A stretch of 64,000 bases of DNA from Haplosporangium gracile (Eukaryota > Mortierellomycota > Mortierellomycetes > Mortierellales > Mortierellaceae): positions 1 through 64,000 of the forward strand of contig JAAAUF010000011.1 in assembly GCA_015499985.1 (NCBI GenBank), given 5' to 3'. A program made the translations under genes and the position numbers. The notes beneath the pieces were generated by a model. That model made no database searches. It was not told the DNA's origin and saw nothing but the letters and a program-made list of their open reading frames with translations. Every line of letters begins with the position of its first letter. Position 1 is the stretch's first letter. Of the stretch, positions 22,201 to 34,272 are shown piece by piece.

Positions 22201-23563
22201 AGATGGCCAAGCCCTGGATATAGGTCATGATCGAGGGACCGGCACCGGCACCGAGGTTGCTGATGTCAATGGGAAAGTGGGATTGGATAAGACCGGTAAC
22301 CATCTGCTGGATAGCAACAGTGCTGACGTTCATCAAGGGCAAGTTCAGGGCAAGGCCACCGAAAAGGTTGTTCATGATGATGGTAGTAGGGGTAGTGGCG
22401 TTGTCAGGGCCTCCGAAAGTGAAGTTTCCGATGTTGACAACTTGGTTGATCGTTCCTAAAAGTCGTAATTAAGTATGTAAATAGTAATATGTTAGAGACT
22501 GAATGCGTGTGTACGGTATGTTGCATGTCAATCCTGATTGTTCGGATAAATTAACGGGTTTCTTACCGGCAAGGAAGTCGTTGACAAGGGATCCCAACTG
22601 AACAGCGGCAAGAGGATCGTTGTTGAATTGAAGGTGAACAAAGGTCTCAGCATTCATAGGGCCAGGGGCCAGGTGAACGGCCTCGACATTGACTGTAAAG
22701 ACACGGGTGCCGTTCAATCCCAGATCAAGCGAGACACTTGGGATATCCAAAGCAACATTGAAGGGATTGTTCCAGGAGAAGGCAACTCCAGCGGTCAACT
22801 GGGCACCAGTGACAGCCTTGACGGTGACCTTCTCCAAGGTGGGCATGGTGAAGTTGATAAGGGGGTTCTTCATTCCAGCAAAACCAATGACTGGAGGCAT
22901 ATCGGAAGGAGCAGTGACGTTGGTGGGTTTGATGGGACCAGAGGGCTTGAACTGGGTGGGGATGACCATGGGAGCCATACCGAGGGGGTTGCCTCCGAGG
23001 GTAAGACCACTGACAACCAGCTTGGGAGGAACACCGCTGGGAGTGGCACCGCCAAAAAAGCCAGTGACCAGGTTGTTGATGGAGGCCTGGAGGGCAGGGT
23101 TGGCAGAACCCATTGGGATATCAATGGCAACGCTGACGTTCAGTGGGCCAATACCAGCGGGGAGGGTCATAGGGGAGGTGGTAATGTTGGCCAAGGACAT
23201 GTCGTCAAGGAAAACGCTCAAACCAACGTTGCCGAGGTTCATGGGGAAGCTGCCCATAGGGTTCTTAAGGGAACCGTTGACAGCAACAACGATCTGGGTA
23301 GGCTTGGTGATTGCGAGACCGACACCGGTCAAGTTCAAGAGACCGGGGACGAGATACTTGTCCATAGGGCTGACGGGCTTAGGTACCATTGAGGAAAGAC
23401 CGCCGAGGATAATGGATCCGGGGGAGTCAGACGCGGCACCGAAGGAGATGGCGGCATCGGCAGCAGGAGCGAAGGGGGCGCTCAAGATGGCCAAACCGGC
23501 AACTCCAGCGACGGCCAAGAAAGAAGCGAGCTTGGACGCCTTATTGTTATTAGAAGGGGACAT
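16217..23563 (-). CDS. Giant tandem-repeat DUF3712-like secreted protein
   Basis: Three exons (23563-22567, 22455-21313, 21201-16217) join in frame to about 2,374 aa. Residues 12-38 form a hydrophobic stretch ending in an Ala-rich site, read as a signal peptide or signal anchor. The rest is built from about a dozen related modules. Each has a motif like LVVSGAVFGGSPTNVFTILQ, then a Pro-Ile segment, a DLNSPQTIALDAGI-type strand, a NYVGADVAINAVPLAKVSVP-type strand and a closing hydrophobic strand. This resembles DUF3712/LEA14-like beta domains found in fungal surface or vacuolar proteins. Modules in the middle of exon 3 are about 151 residues long and close in DNA sequence, so recent duplication is likely. 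Cysteine is nearly absent and no C-terminal anchor is seen. The protein may be a cell-surface or lipid-handling protein; function is not known. Confidence 0.85.
18450..19780 (-). repeat. Near-identical coding repeats of about 453 bp
   Basis: Within exon 3 of the giant gene, long blocks recur at about 453-456 bp spacing; for example the block near 18507 returns near 18959 and, more diverged, near 19416. Each unit is a whole number of codons (about 151), so copy number can change without a frameshift. More diverged copies extend to both sides. Confidence 0.8.
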
Positions 23564-26500
23564 GGCGAATATTATGAAATGAAGGGAATTGAAGAGGGGG
23601 TATAGGAGGTCCGTTGACGACGTTGCGATCTTCAGATCTAGCTAGCAAATAGTTATGTTCCTAAGGAATGTAACTGTGATGCAGCGATCAAAGTTCGTTC
23701 TTTTTTTCTCGACTCCTTTCTATATGCAGTTCCTATCTCCTATTAATGACGCGAAAATTGAAAGGAGACGCGTTAAAAACAACTGATGAAATGATCAAAC
23801 TGATATTCATGACTGATTGGCATGAGAGAACCAGGGACAAGGGCAGGGGCAGGGGTAAGGGGGTGAGAAAACACATGGACATGGGTATGGCATGATGGAT
23901 GCGTGTGTAAGAAATCAAATAAAAAAAAGCTTTGGCATGCGCAAATTTGGCGCCCCGCTTAAGGCAGCGACGTGGAGCAGGAGAAACCGGGTCGGAGTCT
24001 GTAGAAAGTGGTTTGGAGAGAAGTGGAGGAGTAAAGTGAAGGAAGGATGTACTGGAGGAGGAGTGGAGGGGTCAGAGTCAGGATAGTTCTGGGCAGGTGC
24101 TCTCAATTATGTTCGCCCGCAACCTCTCAAAAAGGCTGTTTCCCGACCAGGAAAACTTTCTTTTGTAAGAACTCTTTTCATATGATATGGAGGAGAAGGA
24201 GGAATGAGAGCAAACTCGATCAAAAAGCGAAACAGAGCGAGCAGGCGTGGGGCCGATTGGTGCGCCCTTTGGAAAAACAAGATTAATATGGAGGGGAACC
24301 AGGGAGAGGGAGAGAAGTGGAGAGAGGCACACGAGATATTATTTCTTTTCTTAATACGGGCGTATAGCTACATCCTCCACAGCGACTTTGGATGCTGAAT
24401 TTCCGATGATGTTTTTGTCAAAGGAGGTCTTCTTGTTCGTTTAACAACAACAAACAACAACACCCAAAACAACTCTCCTTCTGCTCAAATTTTTTTTTTT
24501 TTGGGATATGATCGAAATGAAATAATTCCAGAGTGCCCAGGGAAAAAAACCAACGAAAAGGCAGAAAATACAAACAAGGCTATTAGGTGACATGGAAACA
24601 TTCAAAATGAAAACTGCCCGAGAAATTGAATGTATAGCGACGAGAAAAAAAAAGTGGTGCCTGAAATCAAGGGGGTATAAGAGCGATCGAATGAAAAAGG
24701 ATAAATTGTTGGAGAGAGGAAATAAATCAAAGGGTAGAGAGTAAGCTGCAGATACATCCAAAAGGATACACTGCATAAAGAATATACATCTCCCTCTTTT
24801 TTCTCTGGAGACTGGTGTGAACAATGCAATAGTGAGAGAGAAAGAGGGGGGCAGTTGATTCCAAAGGAAGGAGCCTGCAACAGAAAAGATAATACGCGTG
24901 TTGGAGGGAACAACAAAGAGTACATTGGGGTGCGAGTTGTTGTTGTCGCGCTAAGGGATGTTAATGTTGGGAGAGTGAAAGAAGACCGTTGGAATAACGT
25001 GTCTGTGAAAAGAATAAAGGGAGTTGGCGAAAAAGGATTTTTTGGTTCGTAATGTGGAGAGAGGGAGGAGTATGAACGCGCTTAATGGAAGTCGAGGAGA
25101 AGTAGGGGAAACAGGGAGAAGGGGAAGACTTGCCTGTTGTTTATGTCAAGCAGGAGGGAGGAAGGGAGAATGGAAGGGGGAGTAAGGAGGAGGAGGAGGA
25201 GGAGAAGGAGGAGTTGATGGTGCCTGTTGAAGGAGGGAGGGGGAGAGGTAAAGGGATGTGAGGAGGATGGGGAAGGCGACGAAGAAGGACAAAAGGGACA
25301 AAGGGACAAAAGGACAAAGAAGGAAAAGAAAAAGAAGGAAAGAAGAAAAGAAATACTTTAGCGAGAGCGAAGAGAGGTGAGGATGGGAACGGGGTGAACA
25401 GCCCCCGGCAATGGTTGGTCGGTTATTGTTGGTCGGGTATGGTTTAGATTGTTTGTGTGCTTATTTTGCTTTGCTACTCGTATGCAGTGGAGAAAGGGAA
25501 ACTCAATCCTCGCTTTGCTCTTTCCCTCTCTTACGCTCATTGTTTGCATGTTCGTGAATAAGGAATGGGCCGAAGAAACAGTAAAGTAAAAGCACATAAC
25601 AAAGAAGACAGAAATAAAATAAATCTTTTCAGCACTCTATTTGCCTGTTGTGTGCCTGTACTTGTTACCTGTACCTGTGTCTGTCTGCCTGCTGCTTACT
25701 TTAATCATTGCCGTATGTAGCTCTGCTGAAAGAGAGTGACATGTTTGCCTATATGCCATAATTTTGCACAAGCGCAAGTAGGACAGTGGGTGGTCGAGCG
25801 AACGACATGTTGACACCAACAAACGGACAAACGACAAAAAAAATATGCAGGCCGACACAGGAGCATAGGGGGATGTTGGTCTCATCCCATCATCCCTCAT
25901 CCCTCATCCATTCATCTTACCCCTCGAGTCGCATGCCTCTCTTACGTATAACACGCTATTGAATTGCATTTGTTGTTCTTACTGTTCTGCCTTACCTCTG
26001 CCCTCCCACTGCTCGAGAGCACTTCACTCAATCAGAGTTTTGTTCTTGTTCTTCTTCTTGAGAGCATTTGCAAACTATCAGAGGATCATGCCACTCTTCA
26101 TTCTTCTTTCTCTCTCTATCCCTCCCTCTTTGCTCACCCGCCCACTGCGGATATAACAGCACCCTCTTAGTAAAGCGCCGTATTATCCCACCCCGGCTAG
26201 CATAACTACCAGTGGAGATATCATTTTTTTTTGTCGGTAGAGTCGTTTCTGCCTTCGACAACTCTACAATACAGCTGCATCGACATGTGGGACACAAAAA
26301 ATAAACCGCCATGAATTAAAAATCTATTCAGAGGCAAACGTTAAATATTTACTCGAAATGCCAGTCTGTTACAATTCTATCTCTCATTCCTCTTACCTCC
26401 AATCCCTTACGCCCTTGCGCGTGCTTGCCCATTACTAAGGTTCATCCTCATCCTCATCCTTCATCAAGGTCCGTCCATCAACTGAACTGAACTCAACGCT

Positions 26501-28814
26501 TTCACTCTATTGCCCCACAGGAAACAATCGACAGCAATGTGAATGCGTGAAAAAGCAAGAAAGGAGAAGTATAGGGATGGGAAAGAGCATGACAAGTTGA
26601 TGGGTGCACAAACCTGACGGTGATCATGGAAAGAGGGAAAAGTCTATTTACAGTACTTGTTTGCACATTTGTTGTAGTTTGTCGAGTCCATGTCACCACC
26701 ATACTAATTCTCTTGTAAACAACTAAAAAAAAAATTGAGAATGACGGATGGTGGATTGAGTTGTGGTTGGGTAGGGTAGCACACCAACATCAATCATAGC
26801 AACTAAAAGAAATAAACAGTTGGAGTCGTGCGACAAATGGTACAAAGGGCAAGGACATACTCACACACTCTCCTTTCATTGTTAAAAGGAGATGATGACA
26901 GATCCATGCTTTGTGCGCCACATGTGTCCATTTCTGTTGTTGTTTTCTTGCCTTGCTCTTCGTTGTTGTTAGTTCTGTTGTTGTTGTTTTGTTTTCTGGT
27001 CCGCGCCCTTTAGCAATGTACACCTGCATCCATACCATACTTCTAAAACCACAGCTCTTCGGGGCATATCTGACTTGTAAGGTAAGCGATGCCAAAAAAA
27101 ACACACCAATTCGGCTCACGTTTTCTGCTGGAGTTTTATGATAATGGATGTACTACTTGTGGCTTTTTTTAGACTAGTAGGAAGTATTAAAGATCGCCTT
27201 TATTTTTCAGGGACAAGCTTTGCTCGTGCCTGAGGGTTCATTTTTGCTCATCGGCAAGAGAGGGGTGAGTAGAAAGAGTAACGGTCAATGGGATGACATG
27301 AAGAGGTGGAGATGGGAGAGGCGAAACGCCCACTCATCCGGCGGCTCTTGTAACTCGGCGCACGCTCTTTTTTTTTCTCTCACCTTGGTGAACGATCGTT
27401 CTTTCATTCTTTAGAGATGCTGATGTTTCTCCACAACAGGCTTGAGGCTTGTTTTCTTTTCTCTTTAGAATGCAGCAGCCCCAGCTCGCGTTCTAGATTA
27501 GTCAACTTGCTTTCTTGTCAACGATGCTTGAATAAAAGGTCCGTGTCGAGCAACTAATATCGGGTAAATGATACTTTCAATGTTAAGCAGTCCCAAACAC
27601 CCACTGTCATCAATAACAACAACTAATAATTGTCCAAACTTATCGTGCAACCTGTCGTGCAGCCGAGGGGCCAGTTTCATGATTTTGAGGGTAAGAAGAA
27701 AAGATGGAAAGATGATCGTTGCTTTTTTTGTGGAGGAGAATGAACTGAATGACAGAGAGAGAGCCACGACACTGCCTACTGCCAGCAGCACCTTCCTTAT
27801 TTTTTGTTGTTGTTGATGTCGTTCGTTGATATATAGGACAGCTCGTTTTTGATTTTATTGTCTGTGTGCCCGCGTTCGGCTGGCCAATGTTATACCAACC
27901 GCCCCTTTTTTTCTATTAAGTAGACGCGTTATTAGTTTGGAGCGACGTGGAGAAAATAATAACATTGGTCGGGTTCCAAGTCGGTCCATGCGCATCCCCA
28001 TCCATCCATCGACTAACGACAAAAAAAAAAGGGACAATAAATAAAAACAACATTGACTCTAGAAGTATCGAGGTCATACAAAGGCGTTCGTTTGTTCTTC
28101 TATCCTTCTATCCCTCTCATCTTCTACTTTCCGCCGCTCACTACGTTTTTATTCCTTTTTGCTCACTACCATCGTTCTCTCTTTCGCTATACTTGGTGCT
28201 CGATAGTTCACCCCGATTGAGTTCAAGCACTCTCACGCACCGGATAAAACAAAAAAGAAGTGCATGTTAGCGAACAAAACAGACAGCAAAACTCTCATAA
28301 GCCATATGTCAGTTGATCAAGGGTGTGTTGTTATTGCTGAGGCAAAGGCGTTTAATTTGATTTCATTTTTGTTCATTGGGCTAGTTCAATGTTTCGGAAT
28401 CATCATCGCGCACCCTCTTTTTAGGCACCCAATGCAAGTTTCTACTTCACCAGTCAGCAGATATCCTTCGCTTCCATCCCGGGACAGCCAAATTTTAAAG
28501 TTGTCGCCATGAGATGGCGAACGTAATTTGTTGAAAGTAAGTTTTTATGTGGAATAGTAAGCTGAGAATGAAAAAAGCTCGAAAAAAAAAAAGCCGAAGG
28601 CGAGGGAGAGTGAAAAAAGGGAGAAGGAGAGCCAGAAAAGAGAGAGAGCATATGGCGTAGAAAATGTCTTGAAGGAAAGAGACGCAGAAACGAATAGGGA
28701 CAGTTTTGTAAAATAACCAGAGAGGTACCGGTATGCTGATGTAGCTTTATGCTTATGTATGTGTATCTGTATTTGTAATGCGATGCTAATAAAAAGAAAG
28801 GTATGTGTATCGGA
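23564..28814. other. 5.2-kb stretch without recognisable gene
   Basis: Between the start of the giant repeat gene and the end of the disintegrin gene no frame has a recognisable domain or a plausible exon chain. Segments 24030-24330, 25080-25350 and 28560-28660 are purine-rich on the plus strand (CT-rich on the minus strand), as in promoters elsewhere here. Frames such as 24441-24824 or 26028-26312 (minus) are low-complexity or unmatched. It may be a long regulatory region or hold a non-coding RNA; I see no tRNA. Confidence 0.5.
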
Positions 28815-30844
28815 CTAAAGACGACGTGATCCCGTCGGAGTAGCCGCTTTGTGGCGTGGAGAACCGTTCGGCGACGGGTGGACGATCTCGAACCCTAGGT
28901 CCTGTGCAAAGCATGAAGCCACTTGAATCTCTTCCTGCTGCCTCTCGTACGCCGACAACTGATGTGGTGCATTGTTGTTGAACTTTGTGCTTTTGGCCGC
29001 TGACAATGGAGGTATGGCTGCTGATGGTACTGGAGATGGGGGTGTGATTCCCCGTGGGGTTGGGACGGGGATCACTCGGGCAATAGGTGCCGGCATGACG
29101 TACTCTTCAGATGCAAAAGATGGTTCTGGTAAAATCGGAGGGAGTAAGTAGCTTTCGGGGGAAGGATCATCGAGCGCCAGGCCTGAGAAGAACGAGTTGA
29201 CAGAGGTTCGATCTTTGGCTGGGGTCGTCTTATTGTATCTGTCCACCGTCAACGTGTTGTTCAAATCCAAAAACGAGGGCTCGTCGTCGTTCGCGTCTGA
29301 GGTCGTGGCGGCGTTAGGGCCTTGAGAGGCGGCTAATTCGCCAATGCGAATGGTAGGCGCGTGTAGCGACGAAGGGACCTTTGCATTACTGTTGACGGGT
29401 CGGGGCGGACTATCTGGTGGAAAGACAATCATGGCCTCGTCGGCATAGGGTGAGATCCCGCCTGGGACCTTGGATGTTACTGGCGTTGTAATGGCTGGAG
29501 GAGGCAGTGGTGGTGGGACATACATAATATGATTGCCGACCGAAGGCGACTTTTGTAAAGTCCCTTTACCCTTGCTGCCACCTCCTGTTGGAGGTATGCC
29601 AAAGTACCCAGTACGCTCGCGTGTGGGCGGTGGGATAGGCCAGTTGGACAGCGAGGGACCCATTCGTTGATTCGGGTCCGACTCCAAATCAAGCACCATC
29701 TCTTGCTCGGTCATCAGCGCGTCAGGCGCATAGGGTCCAGTTGTACGACCGCCTGCTCTCGCTATCATTCCAGCCGAGGGACGCCTAGTCAAGTTACCAC
29801 TACCGTAGCTACCGTCATAAGGCGTCAAGACATCGACCACTCCATTCTCGTTGGGATCAAGGCCAATACGGATGTTGCTCTTACGATACAGGTTGCGGTC
29901 ATTCGTCTCGGCCATCTGATAAGAGTCCTCTTGCTTATCTTCTTTCTGCCTCTGGAGTCTCTTTCGTCGGCGGGAGCAGATGATGCCAAAGAAACAAAAG
30001 AAAAAGGCCACGACGATACATCCTCCACCGACGGCAAAGGTGATTGTGTTCTTCTTGAAAAAGGCGGAATTGCTCTTATCTAGACATACCCAAAGAAAGG
30101 AACAAAGACGCATCACACGGACAGGCGGAGAAAGTGAGAGAGAGGCGCAAGCTCGAGGCATTAATGAAAAACGCTTAACAAAGAAACTCAAATCGGGTGC
30201 ACATAATCCTCCATAGTTTGATCCGAGGGATGCATAGTAAAGTACTCACCTCCAATACAAGACCCACTCGTGCAGACACCTCCCTCACCACACGCAGTCC
30301 CATCCTCAAAGTTGACCAGCAAACTCACACATCGCGGCGGGTGCGAGACGGTATCCGTAGGATCACTACAACTCATCCGACAGCTTGCAGTAGTTGTTGG
30401 ACAGGCCGTCGCAAAGTTGTAGTTGCTATCTGACTGCTGACTCTGGCATTGAAGGTCTCTCTCTGTACAGAGTTCTGCTCCACAGGTCGTGGTCGAATTG
30501 GAGGGCACAGAGGAGTAACTCTTTGGACAGGTCTTCTTGTTGGCGGGACACTTGCCGCTCTTCCCAGAGCACATCTCGACCGCATCACAGTCAGGTGTCG
30601 CTGAGTGACAGATAAATGTTGATGGTCGGAACTGGCATTGGTCACAGCACTCTTGTTGATTGCTATTTCAATAGTAAAGTTGTGTAAGAATTAGGCAATG
30701 AAGGTATTCCTTGTGTATATGTGTCAAGGAGCAATTGAATGCTATAAAAAAACGCCAAAACGCGTCAGAGCCATCAAAAGAAAACTCGGGAGGGGGCTTT
30801 ACGAGAGTGAGAATGAGAGTGAGAGTGAGAGTGAGAATGAGAGC

Positions 30845-30903
<59 letters not shown>

Positions 30904-31550
30904 AGAGTGAGAGTGAGGGTGAGAGTGAGAGAATGAGAGTGAAGGAGAGAAAGCGAAAGAAAAATGAAGAGGGAGGCAAGAAAGGCTTGTTCTAGCACCA
31001 GAGAGCATTTTTCTTGCTCTGACATTCTTGGCACTTCTTGAACAATTAAATATGCGCTCTTTACCTGCATTGTGCTCCTGCATTCAGTTTGCACGTCTTT
31101 GCGTTACAGCACGGGTCTTTGATACACTCTTGCGGGGATCCGCAATCACATTCTTCGCCGTGTTCGATGATCCCATTGCCACATATTGGCGGCGATGAGA
31201 CGGTTGTTGATGCTGGGGTGGTAGGGGTTTTCAGTGCTGAGGCGGCAGCGGCAGCTGTAGCCGGATCGTGAGTTGCTGGTGCTGGTGCTGTTTTGGGGTG
31301 AGGACGGGGTTGAGCTGTATCTGAATGTGCCGGTTCTGGATGTGCTGTTGCTGGAGTCGTTTCGGCCTTGTGGGCAACATCGGCTAAAGTATCGGTGGAG
31401 AGGTCAAAACGCGTAAGTGGATGTAGTGGTTGTCGACGGTGGGTAGACAGATCAAAAGAGTAGTCGGAGCATGATCGGTTCCTTACCAGACACGATGATG
31501 CACAGACAGCCAGCCACTAGGGCAGCTATGAAAGCGCGCGTTATTTTCAT
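28815..31550 (-). CDS. ADAM-like disintegrin membrane protein, no protease
   Basis: Four exons (31550-31487, 31383-31065, 30662-30250, 30079-28815) join in frame to about 686 aa. Residues 1-21 are a signal peptide. Residues 22-87 are a Pro/Ala/Thr-rich linker, probably O-glycosylated. From residue 88 comes a disintegrin domain ([46 protein letters not shown]) followed by an ADAM-type Cys-rich part with many cysteines. One membrane helix lies at about 277-300 ([20 protein letters not shown]) with a basic stop-transfer RRRKR. The cytoplasmic tail of about 385 residues is Pro/Ser-rich with PPPLPPP-like SH3-ligand segments. In ADAM proteins a propeptide and a zinc metalloprotease (HExxHxxGxxH) precede the disintegrin domain; here there is only a 103-bp intron between signal peptide and linker, so no room for it. 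The role may be adhesion or signalling. Confidence 0.85.
30806..30958. repeat. GAGTGA-type microsatellite in intron
   Basis: Imperfect tandem copies of the hexamer GAGTGA/GAGAGT fill about 150 bp inside intron 2 (30663-31064) of the disintegrin gene. This makes that intron the longest of the gene. The low-complexity frames on both strands here are by-products of the repeat. Confidence 0.9.
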
Positions 31551-32706
31551 ATTTGCCTTTGTTGAATGTGTGTCACTGATGAAGGGTTGGTGGTGTAATG
31601 ACGAGGAGGAGAGGTATGTGGGTATGTATCCTGAAGATTGGAGTGCTTGGTTGGTGGGGCAGGTGTAATTGAGGGAGAGAAAGTATGTGGTATTGTCCGT
31701 TGGCGAACAGAGGTTGGGATCGTTATTGTAAATTATGCAAAAGGCTGTGTGGTGGGTGGTGGTGAAGAGACCAAAAGAAGAATGAACGAGTGAATGTATC
31801 AAGGTAAGGGTGAATGAGTGTAGATCGGGCAGAAAAGTTGTTGAAGAACAAAGTTGAGAAGGAGAATAATAACAGTGTTAAAAAAAAAGCTTAGAAAGCA
31901 AAGGGGAGAAGGAAAAGGCAGAAGAAGAACAAACGAACGAAGAAGCGGCTGACTTCTTTCTCTCGAGAATATCGCAATGCTGCCATTGTTCTTCCCCTCA
32001 CCTTTCTCAATCGAAGGTTTCCCTTGATCGACCATTTGACGGTGCAGCCGCAACGCAGCCTCATACTCGTAATAATAAAAAAATGATTACACATTTTAAG
32101 ACCATTGAAAAGCTGGTTGCGAAATAATAATGAAAAGGGAATACGAAAGTGAAAAGAAAGGAGTTCTCTTGAGAAAAAGGAGAAAGATAAAAATAAGCTG
32201 GAAGGCATAAGCCAACGCAACGAACGGACAAACACCTTGGAACCCGAGACACAAAGGGATGAAGGGAACAAAGGAGACAAATAACACTCTAGTTCCCTTT
32301 GAAAAAAAGGTCAAAGACAACTCCGTGAAATATGAACAGCAAAAACCTGAGCCATTGCCGCCTGTTCCTTAAAAGTTAAAGGAAAGAAGGGAAGGCGAGG
32401 AGACTGTGCCGCCTTTTACTGGAGACACTTCATTTGCCCATCGAGGAGAAAGGGGGCAGCAAGGGGAAGGGGTGACGATGAATTATGTGTGCACTGACGA
32501 TAAGCAGAGAGGGTATAGATGAGGGGAGAGGGAACACAAGTAAGACTCAACGGATTTTTGCGATCAGTGGTTCCACGCCCTGCGACTGGCCACTTAATCC
32601 AGGGCCTTTTATTTGATTTTCAGCGCCGAATCACTGCACTGCACCCTTAAGTATTGATCAGGAGGACGAGTCTGTTTGACCGAGTTGTTGACTTCCGCCT
32701 TTTGAA
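31551..32706. other. Divergent intergenic region
   Basis: This 1,156-bp region separates the divergent starts of the disintegrin gene and the F-box gene. It is A/G-rich on the plus strand around 31855-31940 and 32130-32300. Minus-strand frames there are Phe/Leu/Ser-rich low complexity. No gene or RNA is recognised. Confidence 0.5.
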
Positions 32707-34272
32707 ATGCTTCAAATGACAAATCAACGAAAACCAACATCAACTTCGACGTCAAGAAAAGGCAAGGACAAGGACAAGGACAGGGGAAACAAGAGCAACA
32801 GCAAGGTCAAGGGCAACAGCAAGGACTATAGCACGGAAAACAGCAAGGAAAAAGAACAGAGAGAATGGCTGCCACCACAGAGTCCAAAGTCGCCGTTGGC
32901 TGTTGAGGAGGTCCTCTTCGAGATTCTCTCCCGTCTGGATAAGCACTCACTTCACAGCTGTGTCTCCGTCAACAAGATCTTCTATCGAGTGGCAGTGAGG
33001 GCACTCTGGATGTCTGTGCAGTGGAAGAGTTCCCTCAGCAACCCGTCCTTTCTCCCAGAGATGCTGCGCTACGGACACAATGCAATCGAGCTCCAGGACA
33101 ACTTTGACGCCGACTTGGATATCATTGCCGAAAAGTGTACTCGACTTCGGGAGCTGCGACTTGTTTGGACACAGACAACAGACTCGAAACTACACAACAT
33201 CCTCGTCGCCTCGCCCAATATTTCAAGCCTTTACCTCTACAACTGCAAGCCCCTCACCGCCTTGGCGCTCTCGTACATCCAAACACTTTCGGGACTGAAG
33301 AAGCTGGAGATCAAGAACATGTTGAATGTGGACGAGGCATCGATCGTCGGAATATTACGGTCCTGCCCGTTGATCGAACACCTGGTCCTGGAGGATGTCC
33401 GCCTTAGTCGGGTTGCAATGGAGAGCCTTGGAGTCACACCCCTCAGGATCAAGACCCTTGCATTGACTCGTTCGTCGCCGACAGGGAGCTTTGTCAGGAA
33501 CATCCTACGCAACGCACCCATGCTCCGGGAATTTTCGCTCGCCAGGAATGTGCACTCGGCCCTTTTGACGGAGGATTTACTGCCTGGACCGGACATGTAT
33601 GGATGTTTAGTCAGCCTCAACCTAGAGTCGTGCAAGACCATTGCAAGCGAGGCACTATTGGCGGTGCTCAGGCTCTGTACGGGACTCGAGCGAATCAACC
33701 TGTGCGGGACGTTTGTTGACGATGCTGCGCTAGACGTCATTGCTTCCAACTGTCAGAAACTGACGAGTCTGAACCTGGGATGGTGTGCGCAGATCTCGGA
33801 TGCTGGTCTATTGCGGGTGTTGACGGTCTCCCAACAACTGATCTTTCTCGACATTTCTTCGCACGGAGTCTTGACGGCCGGGATCTTCCGCTCCGATCTG
33901 GTGTGGACCTGCTCTCGACTACAGACATTGATCATGGTTGGAATCGACATGATGCGTCCCGGGGGTCGGATCCAGCCCAACCACACCATGATGTACAACC
34001 AATTGAGCCGGCTTTTGTACCTGCAGGACCTGGCGATCGGAGGGCCTTACCAAGATCTGCAGTTGGAGGCAGGGTTCGATAAGATGGGGGAGCTGGTCAA
34101 CCTCGAGTCGTTCAGGATCCATCACCTACAGACGGCACTAGGCGAGGACGAGATCCGTTGGCTGGTTGAGGCGTGGCCAAAGCTGAAGCGACTCAAGGTT
34201 GAGCTGGCCTCGCTCTCTGAGCCCTGGAGACGGTATTTCCGGCGCCGTCGACCCCATCTGATTCTTGGTTAG
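32707..34272 (+). CDS. F-box/LRR protein
   Basis: This intronless gene of 521 aa encodes an F-box protein, a likely substrate-recognition subunit of an SCF ubiquitin ligase. Residues 1-60 are a Lys/Asp/Asn/Ser-rich, probably disordered tail. Residues 62-102 fit an F-box (LAVEEVLFEILSRLDKHSLH, SVNKIFYRVAVRALW). From about 125 to 500 runs a series of leucine-rich repeats of the Cys-containing AMN1/Grr1 style, for example LVSLNLESCKTIASEALLAV and LTSLNLGWCAQISDAGLLRV. The C terminus is a basic RRRR segment. The start used is the first of two nearby Met codons (32707 and 32716). Such F-box/LRR genes are greatly expanded in early-diverging fungi, so the substrate cannot be inferred. Confidence 0.88.
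   Translation: MLQMTNQRKPTSTSTSRKGKDKDKDRGNKSNSKVKGNSKDYSTENSKEKEQREWLPPQSPKSPLAVEEVLFEILSRLDKHSLHSCVSVNKIFYRVAVRALWMSVQWKSSLSNPSFLPEMLRYGHNAIELQDNFDADLDIIAEKCTRLRELRLVWTQTTDSKLHNILVASPNISSLYLYNCKPLTALALSYIQTLSGLKKLEIKNMLNVDEASIVGILRSCPLIEHLVLEDVRLSRVAMESLGVTPLRIKTLALTRSSPTGSFVRNILRNAPMLREFSLARNVHSALLTEDLLPGPDMYGCLVSLNLESCKTIASEALLAVLRLCTGLERINLCGTFVDDAALDVIASNCQKLTSLNLGWCAQISDAGLLRVLTVSQQLIFLDISSHGVLTAGIFRSDLVWTCSRLQTLIMVGIDMMRPGGRIQPNHTMMYNQLSRLLYLQDLAIGGPYQDLQLEAGFDKMGELVNLESFRIHHLQTALGEDEIRWLVEAWPKLKRLKVELASLSEPWRRYFRRRRPHLILG

Noticed and set aside
24441..24925. Overlapping minus-strand frames with hydrophobic residues
   Set aside because: Low-complexity Phe/Ser/Leu translation of purine-rich DNA; no splice chain or domain.
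26028..26312. 94-codon minus-strand frame with CPTCRC motif
   Set aside because: Looks briefly like a zinc-binding start, but the rest has no pattern and ends in Glu/Arg-rich low complexity; also tested for tRNA-like folds without success.
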